Source: CAYJNO01 sp964371715
GTDB lineage: Bacteria > Bacillota_I > Bacilli_A > Erysipelotrichales > Erysipelotrichaceae
DNA: 64,000 nt
Reading direction: 5' to 3'
NCBI GenBank assembly: GCA_964371715.1
Contig: CAYJNO010000006.1
Span: 15,733-79,732, forward strand
Part shown: positions 33,838-43,889 of the stretch, one piece after another
Position numbering within the stretch: the stretch's first letter is position 1
Layout of the letters: each line of letters starts with the position of its first letter
Notes under the pieces: generated by a model
The model's input: only the letters and a program-made list of their open reading frames with translations
Told to the model about the DNA's origin: nothing
Databases searched by the model: none
Program-made: the position numbers and the translations under genes

Positions 33838-35331
33838 TTATATGTTATAAATTTTAGAATATTTATCTTTTAAATATTCGATATAATAGCTTGGATTAAA
33901 TTCTTCTTTTGTTACTTTTATTAATAGTTCATTTGCAGTATATAATCCAGCATATTGATGGATATTATCTTCTAACCAATTACTAATTACTTTAAATTGA
34001 TTATTTGCTAGTAGTTCATCAACATTTAATTCTTTTTTCATTGTATTGAAAAATTGCGCAGCATAAGCACTTCCTAACGCATATGTTGGGAAGTAACCAA
34101 TATAGCCATAAGACCAATGAACATCCTGTAAAATTCCTTCACGATCATTATCTATATCTAAGTCTAAATATTCTTTCATATACTTATTCCAAAGCATCGG
34201 TAATTCATCGACAGTTACCTCTTTATTAACTATGGCTTCTTCGATACGATAACGTATTAAAATATGAATTGGGTAAGACAATTCATCAGCTTCAATTCTA
34301 ATTTTTGAATCTTCAACTAAATTTATCATTATATAGAAATCATCTAATGTAACATCTTTTAAAAACTCAATTCTACTTTGAAGTTTATCATAATTAGCAA
34401 TCCAAAAAGCTTTTGATCTTCCGATATAGTTTTCTAATAATCGAGATTGTGATTCATGTAATCCACTTGTGATTTCATTTGCAATAAATCTTCCATCATA
34501 TTTATCAGCAATTTGATGTCCGAAAATCCCATGACCTAATTCATGAATTACTGCATAAATGTTAGAAATAAAATCATTTTCATGATATTTAGTCGTTAAT
34601 CTAATATCATATTTAGAGAATGAACTTGTAAATGGATGTGCACTCTCTGCAAAATAACCCCATGTATTATCAAAGCCTAAGTATTCACATATAAAATTTG
34701 TGATTTCTCTTTGAACTTCAATAGGAACACTCTTATTTAATACTGAGTTGTCAATTGGTTGTTTTAAAGATTTTATTTTTTTAATTAAAGGTAACAATTC
34801 TTTTTCCATTAATGCAAAAAATTCATCATATTTTTCTTTTGACATCCCTCTTTCATAATCATTAATTAATTGGTTGAATACATCACCTTTATTTCGGTAC
34901 TCAACAACCTTTAATGTCGATGAAAAAAGTTCTTCAATATATGGCTTAAAACTTTGATAGTCATTATCTATCTTAGCTTTTTCCCATACAACATTTGCTT
35001 CATTTTTTAATTTATTAAATTGCATATATTCCTCAATTGGAATACATGCAATATCATCTTTTGATTCTTTCAATAAAGTTAATTCAATTTTTAAATCTTC
35101 TTCTAAATCATTAAACGCTAATAATTCATTTATAAGTTCATTCTTTTTTGGATCAGTTAAAATTTTATAACTTTCACCACTTAAAATCCCCATTCTTTCA
35201 ATTGCATAGGCTTTACCTTTACTTGGAGCAATAGTTTGTAAATCAAAAGATATACTTTGTTGTCCTAGTGAATATGCCGTTAAAAGTTTTTGCCAATTTA
35301 AATATTCATTAATTTTATCTTGTTTGTTCAT
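33838..35331 (-). CDS. Carboxypeptidase Taq-type M32 metallopeptidase
   Basis: A 497-residue zinc carboxypeptidase of family M32, near the usual 500. AVIHELGHGIFGHQ near 258-270 holds the HExxH zinc site, with ITSGLHESQSRLLENYIGR carrying the third ligand. Other family blocks are HPFTSSFSKYDIRLTTKY and DVHWSYGYIGYFPTYALG. It trims residues from peptide C-termini in the cytosol. It overlaps the pyk stop (TAATG), so it is made together with glycolytic enzymes, an unexpected partner. Confidence 0.94.
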   Translation of the reverse strand: MNKQDKINEYLNWQKLLTAYSLGQQSISFDLQTIAPSKGKAYAIERMGILSGESYKILTDPKKNELINELLAFNDLEEDLKIELTLLKESKDDIACIPIEEYMQFNKLKNEANVVWEKAKIDNDYQSFKPYIEELFSSTLKVVEYRNKGDVFNQLINDYERGMSKEKYDEFFALMEKELLPLIKKIKSLKQPIDNSVLNKSVPIEVQREITNFICEYLGFDNTWGYFAESAHPFTSSFSKYDIRLTTKYHENDFISNIYAVIHELGHGIFGHQIADKYDGRFIANEITSGLHESQSRLLENYIGRSKAFWIANYDKLQSRIEFLKDVTLDDFYIMINLVEDSKIRIEADELSYPIHILIRYRIEEAIVNKEVTVDELPMLWNKYMKEYLDLDIDNDREGILQDVHWSYGYIGYFPTYALGSAYAAQFFNTMKKELNVDELLANNQFKVISNWLEDNIHQYAGLYTANELLIKVTKEEFNPSYYIEYLKDKYSKIYNI

Positions 35332-36746
35332 TATTTAATCTCTACGATTTTCATCATGTTTGCACTACCTTCACCAGTTGGATAACCAGCAGAGATAATG
35401 ATTAATTGTCCAGGTTTAAATCCATTAGCTTTAGCGAAGTTTGATGCTAATTCATCATCATTAACCATTTCATTTTGAACTTCAGAATAAATTGGTTTAA
35501 CTCCCCAACAAGCTTGTAATTTTCTTTGAACTGATTTGTTGAATGTAACTGCTAATACAGGTACACTTGGTCTAAATTTAGAAATTCTTCTAGCTGTTGT
35601 TCCACCTTGAGTAAAGACAACGATTGCAGCGATATCTAATGTTAAAGTAGCATCAGCAATAGCTATACCGATAGCATCTTGTACACTTTCTTCACTTGAT
35701 TTTTTTGAATATTCTAATTTTTCACGGTAAGGAATGATTTGTTCTGCAGCTTCACAAATTGTAGCCATTACATTGATAGATTCTAATGGATATTCACCAG
35801 CAGCAGTTTCTCCTGATAACATTACAGCATCAGTACCATCTAACACAGCATTAGCAACATCACTTGCTTCAGCTCTAGTTGGACGAGGATTTCCTGTCAT
35901 TGAATCTAACATATGTGTTGCAGTGATTACTGGTTTTCCTAATTTATTTGCTATTTTAATGATATTTTTTTGGTAAATTGGAACAAATTGAGTTTCAACC
36001 TCAACCCCTAAATCCCCACGAGCTACCATTACTAAATCAGCTACTTCTAAGATATCTGCTAAGTTATCAAAACCTTCTTGGTTTTCAATTTTAGCACAAA
36101 TTTTGATATCTTCACGACCTTTAGTTGCCAATAAGTCTCTAATAGCTTGTACATCATCTTTTCTTCTTACAAATGATGCAGCAATGATATCTACGTCATT
36201 TTCAGCACCAAATAAGATATCTGATTTATCTTTTTCTGATAAGAATGGCATAGATAATCTAACGTTTGGAACATTACATCCTTTACGTGTTTTGATAGGA
36301 CCTGTAATTTCAACACGACATGTTAAAACTTCACCATCATTTTCAAGTACAGTTATTTTTTGTTTTCCATCATCGATTAAGATATAGTTACCTTCTTTGA
36401 TATCATCAAATAATTCAGGGCATTGGATATGGAACATTTCTTTTGTTCCTAAGATTTCTTTTTTACAAACTTTTACGATGTCACCTTTATTGTACATTTC
36501 CATTCCATTTTCAAATACACCAAGTCTGATTTCAGGACCTTTAGTATCTAACATGATAGCTAAGTTTGTGTTTAATCTTTCATTTACTTCTTTAACGCGA
36601 TCCATGATAGCTTTATGATTCTCATGAGATTCATGAGAGAAGTTAAATCTGATAACGTTAACTCCTTGCTCAGCCATTTTTTCGATCATTTCAGTTGTAT
36701 TTGTAGCAGGACCGATAGTTGCTACAATTTTAGTTAATTTTGACAT
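35331..36746 (-). CDS. pyk: Pyruvate kinase
   Basis: Converts PEP and ADP to pyruvate and ATP. The 471-residue form lacks the extra C-terminal PEP-utiliser-like domain found in Bacillus Pyk. Motifs: KIVATIGPATN at the start, FNFSHESHENH near 35, ICAKIENQEGFDN near 215 with the catalytic lysine, and MVARGDLGVEV and the DSMTGNPRPTRAEASDVANAVLDG stretch further on. 13 bases after pfkA. Confidence 0.97.
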   Translation of the reverse strand: MSKLTKIVATIGPATNTTEMIEKMAEQGVNVIRFNFSHESHENHKAIMDRVKEVNERLNTNLAIMLDTKGPEIRLGVFENGMEMYNKGDIVKVCKKEILGTKEMFHIQCPELFDDIKEGNYILIDDGKQKITVLENDGEVLTCRVEITGPIKTRKGCNVPNVRLSMPFLSEKDKSDILFGAENDVDIIAASFVRRKDDVQAIRDLLATKGREDIKICAKIENQEGFDNLADILEVADLVMVARGDLGVEVETQFVPIYQKNIIKIANKLGKPVITATHMLDSMTGNPRPTRAEASDVANAVLDGTDAVMLSGETAAGEYPLESINVMATICEAAEQIIPYREKLEYSKKSSEESVQDAIGIAIADATLTLDIAAIVVFTQGGTTARRISKFRPSVPVLAVTFNKSVQRKLQACWGVKPIYSEVQNEMVNDDELASNFAKANGFKPGQLIIISAGYPTGEGSANMMKIVEIK

Positions 36747-36759
36747 TCTTTTTCTCCTC

Positions 36760-37722
36760 TTATACTAACTGTTCAAAAAGACGGTATAAATCTTTTTTAG
36801 TTATTTTCATTTTATTCATTGCTTCATCAATTGGTGTCGAAACAAGTTCGCCATCAATTATACCAACACAGTGTCCACCAATACCATTGATTAATAATTC
36901 CATCGCTTTTTCACCCATTCTTGATGCTAAAACACGATCATTTGGTGTAGGACTTCCACCACGTTGTATATGCCCTAAAACTGTAGCTCTTCCAGAGAAA
37001 CTAGTGTGCTCTGAAACTTTTTTAGCTAGTTTATCAACATCAGTAATTTTTTCGGATACTATCATGATTGCATGATTTTTCTTTGTTTGATTAGATAAAT
37101 AGTTTAATTTTTCAATTACTTCTTCTTCATCATATCCAGTTTCTGGTGTGATTAATACTTCGGCACCACATGAAATTCCAGAATATACAGCTAAATCACC
37201 ACACTTATTTCCCATTACTTCAACAACTGAACATCTATGATGTGAACTTGATGTATCTCTAAGTTTATCTACTGCAGCTACAATTGTATCTAATGCAGTA
37301 TCAAATCCTATTGTTAAGTCAGTACCTGGAATATCATTATCAATAGTACCTGGCAAACCAATACAGTTAACTCCTAAATTTGTTAAAGCTAATGCTCCTC
37401 TATAAGATCCATCCCCACCAATTACGACAAGTGCATCAATTTTATTAGCTTTCAACTTTTCTACAGCTAATTTTTGTACTTCTAAGTCCTTAAATTCGGG
37501 TAATCTTGCACTACCTAAGATTGTTCCACCTCTTGATAAGATATCTGAAACATCTTTTTTAGTTAAATCTTTGAAATCACCATTAATTAAACCCTTATAT
37601 CCATCAATAATTCCAACAACTTCAACCCCATGTTTTAAAGCTACTCTAGTTACTGAACGAATACATGCGTTCATTCCTGGCGAATCTCCACCTGATGTTA
37701 AAACTCCAATTTTTCTAATCAT
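36760..37722 (-). CDS. pfkA: ATP-dependent 6-phosphofructokinase
   Basis: A 320-residue PfkA. LTSGGDSPGMNACIRSV near the N-terminus binds ATP, GTIDNDIPGTDLTIGFDTAL near 125 contains the catalytic aspartate, and EVMGNKCGDLA and GHIQRGGSPTPNDRVLA are standard. The frame opens with TTG at 37725, but AAAGGAG is best placed for the ATG at 37722. First gene of pfkA-pyk-M32, with a TATAAT on the minus strand at 37746-37741 as likely -10. Confidence 0.97.
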   Translation of the reverse strand: MIRKIGVLTSGGDSPGMNACIRSVTRVALKHGVEVVGIIDGYKGLINGDFKDLTKKDVSDILSRGGTILGSARLPEFKDLEVQKLAVEKLKANKIDALVVIGGDGSYRGALALTNLGVNCIGLPGTIDNDIPGTDLTIGFDTALDTIVAAVDKLRDTSSSHHRCSVVEVMGNKCGDLAVYSGISCGAEVLITPETGYDEEEVIEKLNYLSNQTKKNHAIMIVSEKITDVDKLAKKVSEHTSFSGRATVLGHIQRGGSPTPNDRVLASRMGEKAMELLINGIGGHCVGIIDGELVSTPIDEAMNKMKITKKDLYRLFEQLV

Positions 37723-37773
37723 CAATTTACTCCTTTTACAATTATATATTCTACTACATTTTAAAATAAATTT

Positions 37774-38682
37774 CTAGTAATGACGACGATTATTTCCTTC
37801 TAATAGATATTCTTTACTTAATGTTTTGATTCGATCTAGAATTCTTCTTTCAACAATTTCATCTTGATTGTTTTTATCAGCATTTTTATATCTTTTAGCC
37901 AGTAATTCTTGAGGTATGTTACTAGTAAATAAGGTCTTCATACCACGTTGTGCTCGATAGTTCAAAATTGGAAAAATTATTTCATCTCTTGACCAAACAG
38001 AAAAGTTTTCTGCACCGATATCATCTAATATTAATAAATCAACTTTTTTAGCTTTTTCAATCTCATCTAAAATATTATCGCTAGTGTAGCCAAACAAACT
38101 TTTAAGGTATAATATCCAATCATTTAAATAAATAAATCCAACTTTTTTATTATTTTTAGCAAACAAATTAGCAACACAACTTACTAAATATGTTTTTCCA
38201 ACTCCAACATCACCACAAAGATAAAATCCTTGGCTTGTTGGATTTTTAACCCATCTAATAATATCTAATAGAATTGTTTGATATTTGCTATCTTCTTTTT
38301 CTGCATCAATATCAAATAAATCTAAACTTTGATATTGTTTAGGCATATAATTTATTATAATATTTGTTTGATATCCATGTTTTTTATGATCTGTTTTTAA
38401 ATACTTACATGGTTTAACACTAAGTTCTAAATCAGCATCAATATCTGTAAAGTATCCTTTTAACTTTTGTGTACATGTATCTAAACTTTTACATTTAGCA
38501 CATTTAACAATATTACTATGATAATCTACAAGTGAAAATGGACTTTCATATAGTGTATTTATATCAATATTTAATTCATCCATTTTTTGTTTAATAACTT
38601 TTACTTTTAATAATTCATCTACTATTTGTTTTTTTTCGTTTGATAAGTCTACATCATTATGAATAATATTAATTTTGTCCAT
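37774..38682 (-). CDS. dnaI: Primosomal helicase loader DnaI
   Basis: A 302-residue AAA+ ATPase. The N-terminal part has the cysteine cluster CAKCKSLDTC near 60-70 (zinc), and the C-terminal part has Walker A GDVGVGKT near 155-162, Walker B DLLILDDIGAE near 213 and an Arg-rich C-terminus. DnaI loads the replicative helicase onto DNA with DnaB and DnaD. Its start overlaps the end of dnaB by 14 bases, the usual arrangement in Bacilli. Confidence 0.93.
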   Translation of the reverse strand: MDKINIIHNDVDLSNEKKQIVDELLKVKVIKQKMDELNIDINTLYESPFSLVDYHSNIVKCAKCKSLDTCTQKLKGYFTDIDADLELSVKPCKYLKTDHKKHGYQTNIIINYMPKQYQSLDLFDIDAEKEDSKYQTILLDIIRWVKNPTSQGFYLCGDVGVGKTYLVSCVANLFAKNNKKVGFIYLNDWILYLKSLFGYTSDNILDEIEKAKKVDLLILDDIGAENFSVWSRDEIIFPILNYRAQRGMKTLFTSNIPQELLAKRYKNADKNNQDEIVERRILDRIKTLSKEYLLEGNNRRHY

Positions 38683-39856
38683 CTTTACCCTCCTTTAACC
38701 ATTTCTTTAACTCTTCTAATTCATCACTTGTTAAGTCTGCTTTGTTAGATTTATAAATTGGTAGATTATATTCTTCTTTTTTCGTAACTATTTTACGATT
38801 GTTTTGCGCTGTTTTATAACTTTCATTTAAAAATTTAATTGCTGATTGATAATCACTTACTTTTGCTCTAATTAACGTAGATGCAACACTTTCAACGTAA
38901 TTACGTGCTAAACGATTATTTCCAGTTTTTAAACAATATTCAATGATTACATTAATAACATCATTTGGTAAATTCAATTTAAAGCTTAGATCCTCAATGA
39001 TTTTCTTTTCAAAATCGACTAATTTGTTTCCGTTTTGATATTGCATTAAAAATTGAATACTTGGTAATAAGTATTTATTTTTTGTTTCCTTAACTTTCGG
39101 TTTAAATTGTAAAATCGAAGATTCAAATAACTTTTGATCAAATTCTTCTCCATTCACTAGTAACAAAGAGATGATTTGATTCATTTCTTTAATTGTAATC
39201 CCATATAGACTTCCATATTTTGCAATTAAGTCCAAGTTTTCTCTTGTACGAAATTTAGAAGGAAATAAAAATTCAGTAGTCATACTTAATAAACCTTCAA
39301 TATCATATTCCCAATTCATTTGATTATTTTTAAAGATATTAGCATTAAAATATTTAAGTTCTTGATCTTCATGATATTGAAAATCTTTTAATCTTTCCAT
39401 ATCAAAGCTTTTACTTATATTTTGATATTCCTTCTTATCAATAAGTTTATTTTGAAATTTTAATGAATTATTATATAACTCATTTGGTCCAATCTTACTT
39501 ATTAAAAGACGTGATAGTATATTATTACTCATGAATTTCTCATAACTTAGAGGTTTGTTTAAAACAAATAAATATAGATTGACACTTGTTTTATGTAGAT
39601 ATGTCTTTAATAGTGAAAACTGTTCTAAATTATTTAATATTTGTAATAATTCATAATGATCTACACTTGCTAATTTATATAAACGCTCTAATTTTTGACT
39701 ATTATAAGCTATATTTTTTTCACTGTACAATAAAAAATAAAGGCTCAAAGCTTTTAATCCAATTAACGGTTGATATAAACTACAAAGAGTATTTATATCA
39801 CTTTCATGTAGTTGTTGATTAAATTCTATTTGATAAGAATCTTCAATCTTTGTCAT
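38669..39856 (-). CDS. dnaB: Replication initiation protein DnaB (DnaB/DnaD type)
   Basis: A 395-residue protein weakly conserved in sequence but placed between coaE and dnaI as in Bacilli. The N-terminal half reads as the winged-helix domain (LCSLYQPLIGLKALSLYFLL near 22-41), and the C-terminal third has a DnaD-like segment with NDVINVIIEYCLKTGNNRLARNYVESVA near 305-330. It helps initiate replication at oriC and restart sites. Not the helicase called DnaB in E. coli. Confidence 0.88.
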   Translation of the reverse strand: MTKIEDSYQIEFNQQLHESDINTLCSLYQPLIGLKALSLYFLLYSEKNIAYNSQKLERLYKLASVDHYELLQILNNLEQFSLLKTYLHKTSVNLYLFVLNKPLSYEKFMSNNILSRLLISKIGPNELYNNSLKFQNKLIDKKEYQNISKSFDMERLKDFQYHEDQELKYFNANIFKNNQMNWEYDIEGLLSMTTEFLFPSKFRTRENLDLIAKYGSLYGITIKEMNQIISLLLVNGEEFDQKLFESSILQFKPKVKETKNKYLLPSIQFLMQYQNGNKLVDFEKKIIEDLSFKLNLPNDVINVIIEYCLKTGNNRLARNYVESVASTLIRAKVSDYQSAIKFLNESYKTAQNNRKIVTKKEEYNLPIYKSNKADLTSDELEELKKWLKEGKDGQN

Positions 39857-40439
39857 TTAAATTCTCCTTTATCCAATTTTCAGTATTTTTAATTAAACTA
39901 TCGATATCTGCATTATTACTTATAATGACATCAGCTTTTTCTTCTTTTATTTTTAGTGGAATTTGTTTTTTACTAATACTTTCAATTTTTTCAATACTCC
40001 AACCTTTTTTTAATAAACGTTTATACCTTAATTCTTCATTTGTACTAACTACAATGATTATATCGAAATATTTCTCAAACCCTACTTCAAAAAGTAGTGG
40101 TATTTCAGCAATAGCAATAGTATTTTGTTGTAAAAACAATTGCATTTTAGCTAAAATAATAGGATGCATAAACTGATTTAGCTTAATAACATTTTCATCA
40201 TTAGCGAATATTATTGCACTTAGTTTACTCCTCACTATTGCATCATTTTCAATACATTCTTCAAAGTTTTCTTTAATAAAGTTATAGACATTAATATTAT
40301 TGTTTAATAATTCATGTGTCACTAAATCCGCATTAAAAACAGGAAAATTATTATCCTCGAATACTTTGGTAACACTTGATTTACCAGAGCCTACTATTCC
40401 TGTAATTGCAATTTTAAGCTTATTTTTGACAGTTTTCAC
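39843..40439 (-). CDS. coaE: Dephospho-CoA kinase
   Basis: Last step of coenzyme A synthesis. KIAITGIVGSGKSSV near residue 9-23 is the P-loop, followed by VFNADLVTHELL and the C-terminal VIISNNADIDSL. A longer frame reaches 40508, but that stretch lies inside mutM. No ATG is available near the P-loop; the GTG at 40439, with GAGGT upstream, gives a protein of 198 residues, the normal length. It overlaps mutM by 20 bases and dnaB by 14. Confidence 0.92.
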   Translation of the reverse strand: MKTVKNKLKIAITGIVGSGKSSVTKVFEDNNFPVFNADLVTHELLNNNINVYNFIKENFEECIENDAIVRSKLSAIIFANDENVIKLNQFMHPIILAKMQLFLQQNTIAIAEIPLLFEVGFEKYFDIIIVVSTNEELRYKRLLKKGWSIEKIESISKKQIPLKIKEEKADVIISNNADIDSLIKNTENWIKENLNDKD

Positions 40440-41229
40440 AATAATAAGTACCTCTTCCTCCAACTTTAGTTTTTTGAATCTTTGTTTCACAAACAGGGCA
40501 TGGTTCATTATACTTTGTATGAACTTTTAATTGTAGCTGAAATAATCCATTTACACCTAATGATGATGTATATGATCTTATTGTAGTTCCACCAGCTTTA
40601 ATAGCTCCATTTAGTATATGCTTAGTATACTTTATTAAATCTAACTTTTCTTCTTCTGTTAAACTATTTGCACTTCTTGTTGGCAATACTTTAATTCTAA
40701 AACAGATTTCATCTGCATAGATATTCCCTATACCTGCAACAAAGTTTTGATTTAATAACTCTTCTTTTATGGTTTTTTTACTACGATCTAATTTTTGATT
40801 TACATATGCTAAATTGAAATCTTCACTAAATGGTTCAGGTCCAAGGTTTTTAAATATATCATAATTATCTTGAATTTTAATTACTTCCATTTTACCAAAT
40901 TTTCTTACATCATGATATCTTAAATCAAAGTCATCTAATTTAAATATAACATGTGTATGTTTACGAATTTCATCATTAGTATCTTCAATAAAGTACTTAC
41001 CTTCCATTCGAAGATGAGATATCATTGTTACATCTTCTAATTCAAACAATAAATATTTACCTCTTCTTTTAAAGTCTGTAAATTTTTTATTTATTAACAA
41101 TCTTTTAAATTCATCAATATCTTGATCAATTATATTGTCCCATAATACATTAATATCATTTATTCTTTGACCTTTGATTCTTAATTCTAAGGTCTTTAAT
41201 ACGGTTTCAACCTCTGGTAATTCTGGCAT
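40420..41229 (-). CDS. mutM: Formamidopyrimidine-DNA glycosylase
   Basis: A 269-residue base-excision repair enzyme that removes oxidised purines such as 8-oxoguanine. MPELPEVETV gives the catalytic N-terminal proline and glutamate, NQNFVAGIGNIYADEI near 165 is the helix-two-turn-helix, and CPVCETKIQKTKVGGRGTYYCENC is the zinc finger. Complete. The start overlaps the polA stop (TAATG). Confidence 0.97.
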   Translation of the reverse strand: MPELPEVETVLKTLELRIKGQRINDINVLWDNIIDQDIDEFKRLLINKKFTDFKRRGKYLLFELEDVTMISHLRMEGKYFIEDTNDEIRKHTHVIFKLDDFDLRYHDVRKFGKMEVIKIQDNYDIFKNLGPEPFSEDFNLAYVNQKLDRSKKTIKEELLNQNFVAGIGNIYADEICFRIKVLPTRSANSLTEEEKLDLIKYTKHILNGAIKAGGTTIRSYTSSLGVNGLFQLQLKVHTKYNEPCPVCETKIQKTKVGGRGTYYCENCQK

Positions 41230-43832
41230 TATTTAGCTTCCAGCCATGAATTTCCTACACTTAAATCAGCTTTTAAAATAACTGTTAATTTCATAGCATT
41301 CTCCATTTCTTCGACTACTAACTTCTTCATAACCTCAACTTCATCTTTAGCACATTCAAATATTAGTTCATCGTGTACCTGTAAAATCATTTTTGATTTT
41401 AAATTTGCAGCTTTCATTGCTTTATAAACATTTACCATGGCAATTTTTATTAAATCTGCTGCCGACCCTTGAATTGGGGTATTCATTATTGTTCTTTTAC
41501 CAAACTCTTTAGTCATAAAGTTAGAAGAGTTAATTTCTTCAATATATCTTTTACGTTTTAAAATAGTTTCAACATAACCATTTTCTTTACAAAAATCAAT
41601 TTCTTTATCAAAATATGCTTTAATATTTGGATAAGTCTTAAAATAATTATCAATAAAATCTTTGGCATCATTATTACTTACATCAATTTGAGTGGCAAGC
41701 GTAAATTGTGTCATTCCATATATAATACCAAAATTTATTGCTTTAGCTTTTCTTCTAAGTTCAGATGTAACATCTTCAATGGCTACACCAAAGACTTCAG
41801 ATGCTGTTTTAGTATGAATATCTATATCATTATTAAAAGCTTCTATTAAGTTACCCTCATTTGCTAAATGGGCTAACATTCTAAGTTCTACTTGTGAATA
41901 GTCACATGTTAGTAATATATTATTTTCACTTGGAATAAAGGCTTCTCTTATTTCTTTGGTTTCTTCATCTCTTACACTGATGTTTTGTAAATTTGGTTCA
42001 ATCGATGAAAGTCTACCTGTTAAAGTTGCAGTCTGTTTAAATATTGTATGAATTTTTTCATCCTTTTTCACAAACTTCTTTAAACCTTCTGCATATGTAC
42101 TATATAATTTAGAGTATTTACGATATTCTAAAATTAAATTAATAATTGGGCTTGCATCAACTAATTTTTCTAATTGATCTACAGAAGTACTTCTTTTTTT
42201 ATTTGCCTTTAATCCTAAATCATCAAATAAAACCACTGCTAATTGCATTGGTGAATTAATATTAAATTCTTTATTAGCAATTTCATAAATTTCTTTTTGT
42301 AATAATAACATTTTATTTTCAGTTTTTTCTGAGATTTCATCTAACTTAGACATATCAACTTTAATCCCATTATTTTCCATTTCAAATAGAATCTTACACA
42401 ATGGTTGTTCAACATTAAATAACAAGTTTGAAACTTCATTATTATCAAATGAAAGTTTTACAATGTTTTTTATTTTTTCTAAATTATTTAATTTTTCGAA
42501 AACAAATGCAACAAGTTCATTATCATCTAAGTCTTTTCTTCTAAGTTGTGTACCATATACATCTTTAATCGTATATCTATTCTGTAAATTTAAATTATCT
42601 ACTATATCTTCATATGACATATATTTAGTATTTACAATAAAACTAGCTAACAATAAGTCAAAAACATTATCATTTAATTCAATGCTAGTTTTATCTAAGA
42701 TATGTAATATATTTTTATAATCAAAAATATATTTCAATTTATCTGATTTTAAATATGTTAATAATTTTTCATCTTTTAATAAATCATCATAATAGATAAA
42801 TTCCATTTGCTCATTATATTTAATACCTAAACCATAAAATTCACCATTAAAATAATCATAAGGATCTTTTTCAAAGAATAAGTATGCTTCTTCTTGTAGT
42901 AAGTCTTCTGTTATGTTACTTACATACGTTACATCTGGTGTATGATATTCAATAGCAATTTCTTCATCACTTTGTCTTAAATTTTTGATTTTTTCAGCTT
43001 TTGAACCCATTTCATACTTAATAAAGAATTGATATAAAGTATCATAATTTAAATCAAGCTTTAAAGATTCTAAATCTACATCTAAGTCAATATCTGTTTT
43101 AATTGTTGCTAAAGTCTTTGACATATAACATATTTCTTGATTATCATTCAATTTATTATGAAGACTTCCTTTAATCTCACTAATATTATTATAAATATTT
43201 TCAATAGATTCATATTGTGTTAATAATTTGATTGCTGTTTTTTCACCAACACCTTTAACCCCTGGAATATTATCTGATGGGTCACCCATTAACGCTTTTA
43301 AATCAATTATTTGTAATGGTTTCAGTGTATATCTTTCAAATAATTCAGTAGAAGTATAAACATCTATTTCACTAACCCCATTTTTGGGCATTAAAATTTT
43401 AGTATTATCATCAATTAATTGGAATAAGTCTTTATCTCCGCTAATGATTTCAATATCAATATCTTGATATTTTTTCGCCATTGATCCTATAATGTCATCA
43501 GCTTCATAATCATCAAATTCCATAAATTTAATATTATAAGCACAAAATAGTTCTCTTGTGATTTCAAATTGTGGAATTAACTCTTCAGGCAACTCTTTTC
43601 TTGTCCCTTTATACCCGTCAAACAACTTATGCCTAAATGTTTGTTTTCCTTTATCTAATGCAATTAAGACATAGTCTGGATTGCTTTGTTTTAATACTTT
43701 ATCAAGCATAGAAGATAAAGTAAAAACAGCATTAACTGGAATATTATTTGAAGTTTTCATCATTCTTGTAAAAGTTGCATAAAATGCTCTAAACAATAAT
43801 GAATTTCCATCTATTAATAATAATTTTTTCAT
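41229..43832 (-). CDS. polA: DNA polymerase I
   Basis: About 867 residues in three parts: 5'-3' exonuclease (1 to about 290, with LLIDGNSLLFRAFYA and DNIPGVKGVGEKTA), a central exonuclease-like domain whose DxE catalytic motif is missing, so proofreading is probably absent as in Bacillus, and the polymerase (DYSQVELRMLAHL, RRKAKAINFGIIYGMT, QVHDELIFE). It fills repair gaps and removes RNA primers. ATG at 43838 is only 1 base after the AAGAG site; the ATG at 43832 has the better spacing. Heads polA-mutM-coaE-dnaB-dnaI. Confidence 0.96.
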   Translation of the reverse strand: MKKLLLIDGNSLLFRAFYATFTRMMKTSNNIPVNAVFTLSSMLDKVLKQSNPDYVLIALDKGKQTFRHKLFDGYKGTRKELPEELIPQFEITRELFCAYNIKFMEFDDYEADDIIGSMAKKYQDIDIEIISGDKDLFQLIDDNTKILMPKNGVSEIDVYTSTELFERYTLKPLQIIDLKALMGDPSDNIPGVKGVGEKTAIKLLTQYESIENIYNNISEIKGSLHNKLNDNQEICYMSKTLATIKTDIDLDVDLESLKLDLNYDTLYQFFIKYEMGSKAEKIKNLRQSDEEIAIEYHTPDVTYVSNITEDLLQEEAYLFFEKDPYDYFNGEFYGLGIKYNEQMEFIYYDDLLKDEKLLTYLKSDKLKYIFDYKNILHILDKTSIELNDNVFDLLLASFIVNTKYMSYEDIVDNLNLQNRYTIKDVYGTQLRRKDLDDNELVAFVFEKLNNLEKIKNIVKLSFDNNEVSNLLFNVEQPLCKILFEMENNGIKVDMSKLDEISEKTENKMLLLQKEIYEIANKEFNINSPMQLAVVLFDDLGLKANKKRSTSVDQLEKLVDASPIINLILEYRKYSKLYSTYAEGLKKFVKKDEKIHTIFKQTATLTGRLSSIEPNLQNISVRDEETKEIREAFIPSENNILLTCDYSQVELRMLAHLANEGNLIEAFNNDIDIHTKTASEVFGVAIEDVTSELRRKAKAINFGIIYGMTQFTLATQIDVSNNDAKDFIDNYFKTYPNIKAYFDKEIDFCKENGYVETILKRKRYIEEINSSNFMTKEFGKRTIMNTPIQGSAADLIKIAMVNVYKAMKAANLKSKMILQVHDELIFECAKDEVEVMKKLVVEEMENAMKLTVILKADLSVGNSWLEAK

Positions 43833-43851
43833 TTTCATTCTCTTTTCTAAA

Positions 43852-43875
43852 ATAAGCCGATATTATTCGGCTTAT
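43852..43875 (-). terminator. Terminator of the ZnuA-like gene
   Basis: ATAAGCCGA (43852-43860), loop TATTAT, TCGGCTTAT (43867-43875), followed by only four T on the minus strand. Read-through into polA is possible. Confidence 0.6.
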
Positions 43876-43889
43876 AATTTTGTTATTTA

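Noticed and set aside
40440..40508. N-terminal extension of coaE
   Set aside because: These codons lie inside mutM, precede the P-loop by too many residues and have no ribosome site; the GTG at 40439 gives the normal length.
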